From contig NZ_MOBP01000012.1 of assembly GCF_003732665.1 (NCBI RefSeq), positions 308,325-372,324 on the forward strand: a DNA stretch of 64,000 nucleotides. The letters are read 5' to 3'. Shown piece by piece: positions 62,343 through 64,000 of this stretch. Numbering within the stretch: position 1 is the stretch's first letter; the number at the start of each line of letters is the position of its first letter. Below the pieces are notes generated by a model. The model made no database searches. It was not told the origin of the DNA and saw only the letters and a list, made by a program, of their open reading frames with translations. A program made the position numbers and the translations under genes. Origin of the DNA: Pseudomonas frederiksbergensis. GTDB lineage: Bacteria; Pseudomonadota; Gammaproteobacteria; Pseudomonadales; Pseudomonadaceae.

Positions 62343-63377
62343 TTAAATCTTCAATGCCTGGGCGGGCGTCTTCGCGAGCAAGCCCGCTCCCACAGTTGAA
62401 TGCATTCCAATGTGGGAGCGGGCTTGCTCGCGAATGGCGGCTTCAAATCCAGCCGATAATTCAAGCCGGGTGGGCAACCCCTCCATATCCCCCCGACTCT
62501 GCACCGCCCGGCTGCCAATCCAGTTGGCGCGCTGCACGGCATCGGCAAAGCTGAGGTTTTCCAGGAGGGCGCTGATCATGCCGACGGCAAACCCGTCGCC
62601 GGCGCCCACGGTGTCGACTACGGTTTCCACCGGCACGCCGGCGACGAAACCCTGGTCCAGGTGTGTGCGGTAATACGCACCGTGTGGCCCCAGTTTGATC
62701 GCCACCGCTTCAACCCCTTGGTCGAGGTAAAACGCGGCGATGTCGGCAGGGTCTTCAAACCCGGTGAGCAAACGACCTTCGCTCAACCCCGGCAGCACCC
62801 AGTGGGCGAGGGCGGCGAGGCTGTTGATCTCGGTGATCATCTGCTGCTCGCTGGCCCACAGGCTCGGGCGCAGGTTCGGGTCGAAGGACACACTGCGCCC
62901 GGCCTCGCGCATGCGGGTCATCAGTTCGAAGGACATTTCCCGGGCACTGGCGGAAAGCGCCGGGGGAATGCCGGTGGCGTGCAAATGCCGGGCATTCAAC
63001 AGCTCGGGTTTGATCGACTGCACCGACAAGTGGCTGGCCGCCGATCCACGGCGGAAATACTCGACCACCGGGTCGCTGCCATCGTCGGCGCGGGACTTGA
63101 GTTGAAAACCGGTCGGGTGCGCCGGGTCGATATCGACATGAGTGCAATCCAGGCCTTCTTTGGCCAGCGTATCGATCACGAAACGCCCCAACGAATCAGC
63201 GCCCACCCGGCTCAGCCACGAGACGTTAAACCCCAGCCGCGACAAGCCGATGGCGACGTTGCTGTCCGCCCCGGCAATGCGCTTATGAAACTGGCTAACC
63301 GCCGCCAGGTCGCCGCTCTGTTCAGCGACGAACATCGCCATGGTTTCGCCAAACGACAGAATATCGATCTCAGACAT
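62343..63377 (-). CDS. kguK: 2-ketogluconate kinase with REP-derived tail
   Basis: A 344-residue PfkB-family sugar kinase: N-terminal DILSFGETMAMFVAE, GADSNVAIGLSRLG, and the C-terminal ATP/anion-hole motif VDTVGAGDGFAVGM with catalytic Asp. The body ends near ELSAGFEAA; the frame then continues through a whole REP pair (EQARSHIGMHSTVGAGLLAK) to a TAA at 62343, adding roughly 28 residues. GGAGAG precedes the ATG, which overlaps the kguE stop by 8 nt. Confidence 0.9.
   Translation of the reverse strand: MSEIDILSFGETMAMFVAEQSGDLAAVSQFHKRIAGADSNVAIGLSRLGFNVSWLSRVGADSLGRFVIDTLAKEGLDCTHVDIDPAHPTGFQLKSRADDGSDPVVEYFRRGSAASHLSVQSIKPELLNARHLHATGIPPALSASAREMSFELMTRMREAGRSVSFDPNLRPSLWASEQQMITEINSLAALAHWVLPGLSEGRLLTGFEDPADIAAFYLDQGVEAVAIKLGPHGAYYRTHLDQGFVAGVPVETVVDTVGAGDGFAVGMISALLENLSFADAVQRANWIGSRAVQSRGDMEGLPTRLELSAGFEAAIREQARSHIGMHSTVGAGLLAKTPAQALKI
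62369..62436. repeat. REP pair inside the 3' end of kguK
   Basis: The outward arrangement, as at 55316 and 59907, with spacer TTGAATGCATTCCAAT. It is read in frame as the C-terminal tail of KguK. Confidence 0.9.
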
Positions 63378-64000
63378 GAGCGCTCTCCAACCGTGATTGA
63401 CCGAGGCGGGCGAGGGTGGCGACGTGTTCGGTGGTCAGTTGCACCAGGTCGTCGCCCTGCAACGGATACTCCGCCGCTCGCATTACGCCTTGGGCCATGT
63501 GCCGCAGCAGTTGTTCCCACAGATGCAGGTCGGCGGCGCTCGGCGGTATCGCCACCAATTTGCCGTCGACCCGACGCGCCACAGCCTTGCAATGCACATA
63601 ACCGACATGCCGCCCGAGCAACCGCGCGGCGCTGGCGGCGGACTGGTCCTGCCATTGCCAGTTGCCGATGTCGAAGGTCATCTTGATCGGCAGGTTGTGC
63701 TGCTCGACTTCAGTGAAGAAGCGCTGGAACGGCTCAATGCGCCCGCCGTGCAGGGTCTGGTCGTTTTCTACCAGCAGATGCACCGGGCTCTGGCTGAGTT
63801 GGCGAGCCAGCGCGTCGAGATCATTGTTGTCAGTGAAGTAACCGAGGGAGACTTTAAGCCACTTGGCACCGAACAACTGGGCGCGGTGCAGAGTCTTGAG
63901 CAGTTCGGGATTGGGCTGCGATTGCCCGGCCAGCCACAGTTCCATCGGCGAGGAATACACGCTTTCGAGGCCGCGAGCCTGGGTGTCATCCGCCAATTGC
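63370..64000 (-). CDS. kguE: Kgu epimerase-like protein KguE, 5' end outside window
   Basis: The last 209 or so codons of a TIM-barrel sugar-phosphate isomerase/epimerase (AP endonuclease 2 family): LFGAKWLKVSLGYF, LLVENDQTLHGG, MTFDIGNWQWQDQ and HCKAV. The frame is open at the right edge, so the start is not present. First gene of kguE-K-T-D; its function in 2-ketogluconate use is not well defined. Confidence 0.88.
   Translation of the reverse strand, partial: QLADDTQARGLESVYSSPMELWLAGQSQPNPELLKTLHRAQLFGAKWLKVSLGYFTDNNDLDALARQLSQSPVHLLVENDQTLHGGRIEPFQRFFTEVEQHNLPIKMTFDIGNWQWQDQSAASAARLLGRHVGYVHCKAVARRVDGKLVAIPPSAADLHLWEQLLRHMAQGVMRAAEYPLQGDDLVQLTTEHVATLARLGQSRLESAHV

Overview
The window looks like a chromosome segment of a fluorescent Pseudomonas (P. 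fluorescens complex). Evidence: GC-rich coding, many REP/REPIN palindromes with the core GTGGGAGCGGGCTTGCTCGCGAA, and Pseudomonas-type genes (MvaT/MvaU nucleoid protein, AruH, the kgu 2-ketogluconate operon, MtlE/MtlR, HppD). The quorum-sensing block at 8.3-12.1 kb has the RfiA-type arrangement known from the P. corrugata / P. brassicacearum group; that placement is an inference.

Left part (1-12.3 kb): a diaminobutyrate-type aminotransferase whose last 237 nt, with a REPIN, are tandemly amplified at the window edge; a three-gene RND efflux operon; then an AT-richer quorum-sensing block. That block holds a LuxR without an autoinducer domain (RfiA/SalA-like), a LuxI synthase with a good lux box, a LysE-type exporter and a full-length AHL-binding LuxR, followed by a candidate structured small RNA. 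The set (Dab transaminase, RND pump, RfiA, LuxI/LuxR) is what borders cyclic-lipopeptide gene islands in plant-associated pseudomonads, but no NRPS gene lies in this window.

12.3-19 kb: a reduced polyol locus (mtlE, a SmoS-like sorbitol dehydrogenase and the AraC-type activator mtlR, without the usual permease, ATPase and kinase genes next to mtlE), a PheC-like periplasmic protein, and a divergent SDR/LysR pair. 19.2-19.9 kb: tRNA-Cys and tRNA-Leu with a decayed tRNA-Cys 3' copy between them, probably an island scar. 20-26.6 kb: small hypotheticals, topoisomerase IB, modABC with a ModE box, and nitronate monooxygenase. 26.8-36.1 kb: a large exported Gly/Trp/Tyr-rich protein, AcuI, a GyrI-like protein, and an alkylation-damage operon (MGMT, a 2OG-Fe dioxygenase, AlkB, Ada) with two copies of a 29-bp candidate Ada operator, then small lipoproteins and conserved small proteins.

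36.3-50.2 kb: housekeeping and stress genes: galU, gor, a KfrA-like protein divergent from a tyrosine recombinase, ahpC-ahpF, gloA, an MvaU-type H-NS family protein, a CSS-EAL c-di-GMP phosphodiesterase, a LysR gene broken by an ochre codon beside an EamA exporter, and hppD. 50.2-64 kb: RarD-like and aldo/keto reductase genes, a sugar-acid module (MFS transporter, CdaR-like activator, glycerate kinase), a chemoreceptor upstream of aruH, and the kguE-K-T-D operon on the minus strand, whose first gene runs off the right edge and whose kguK reads through a REPIN.
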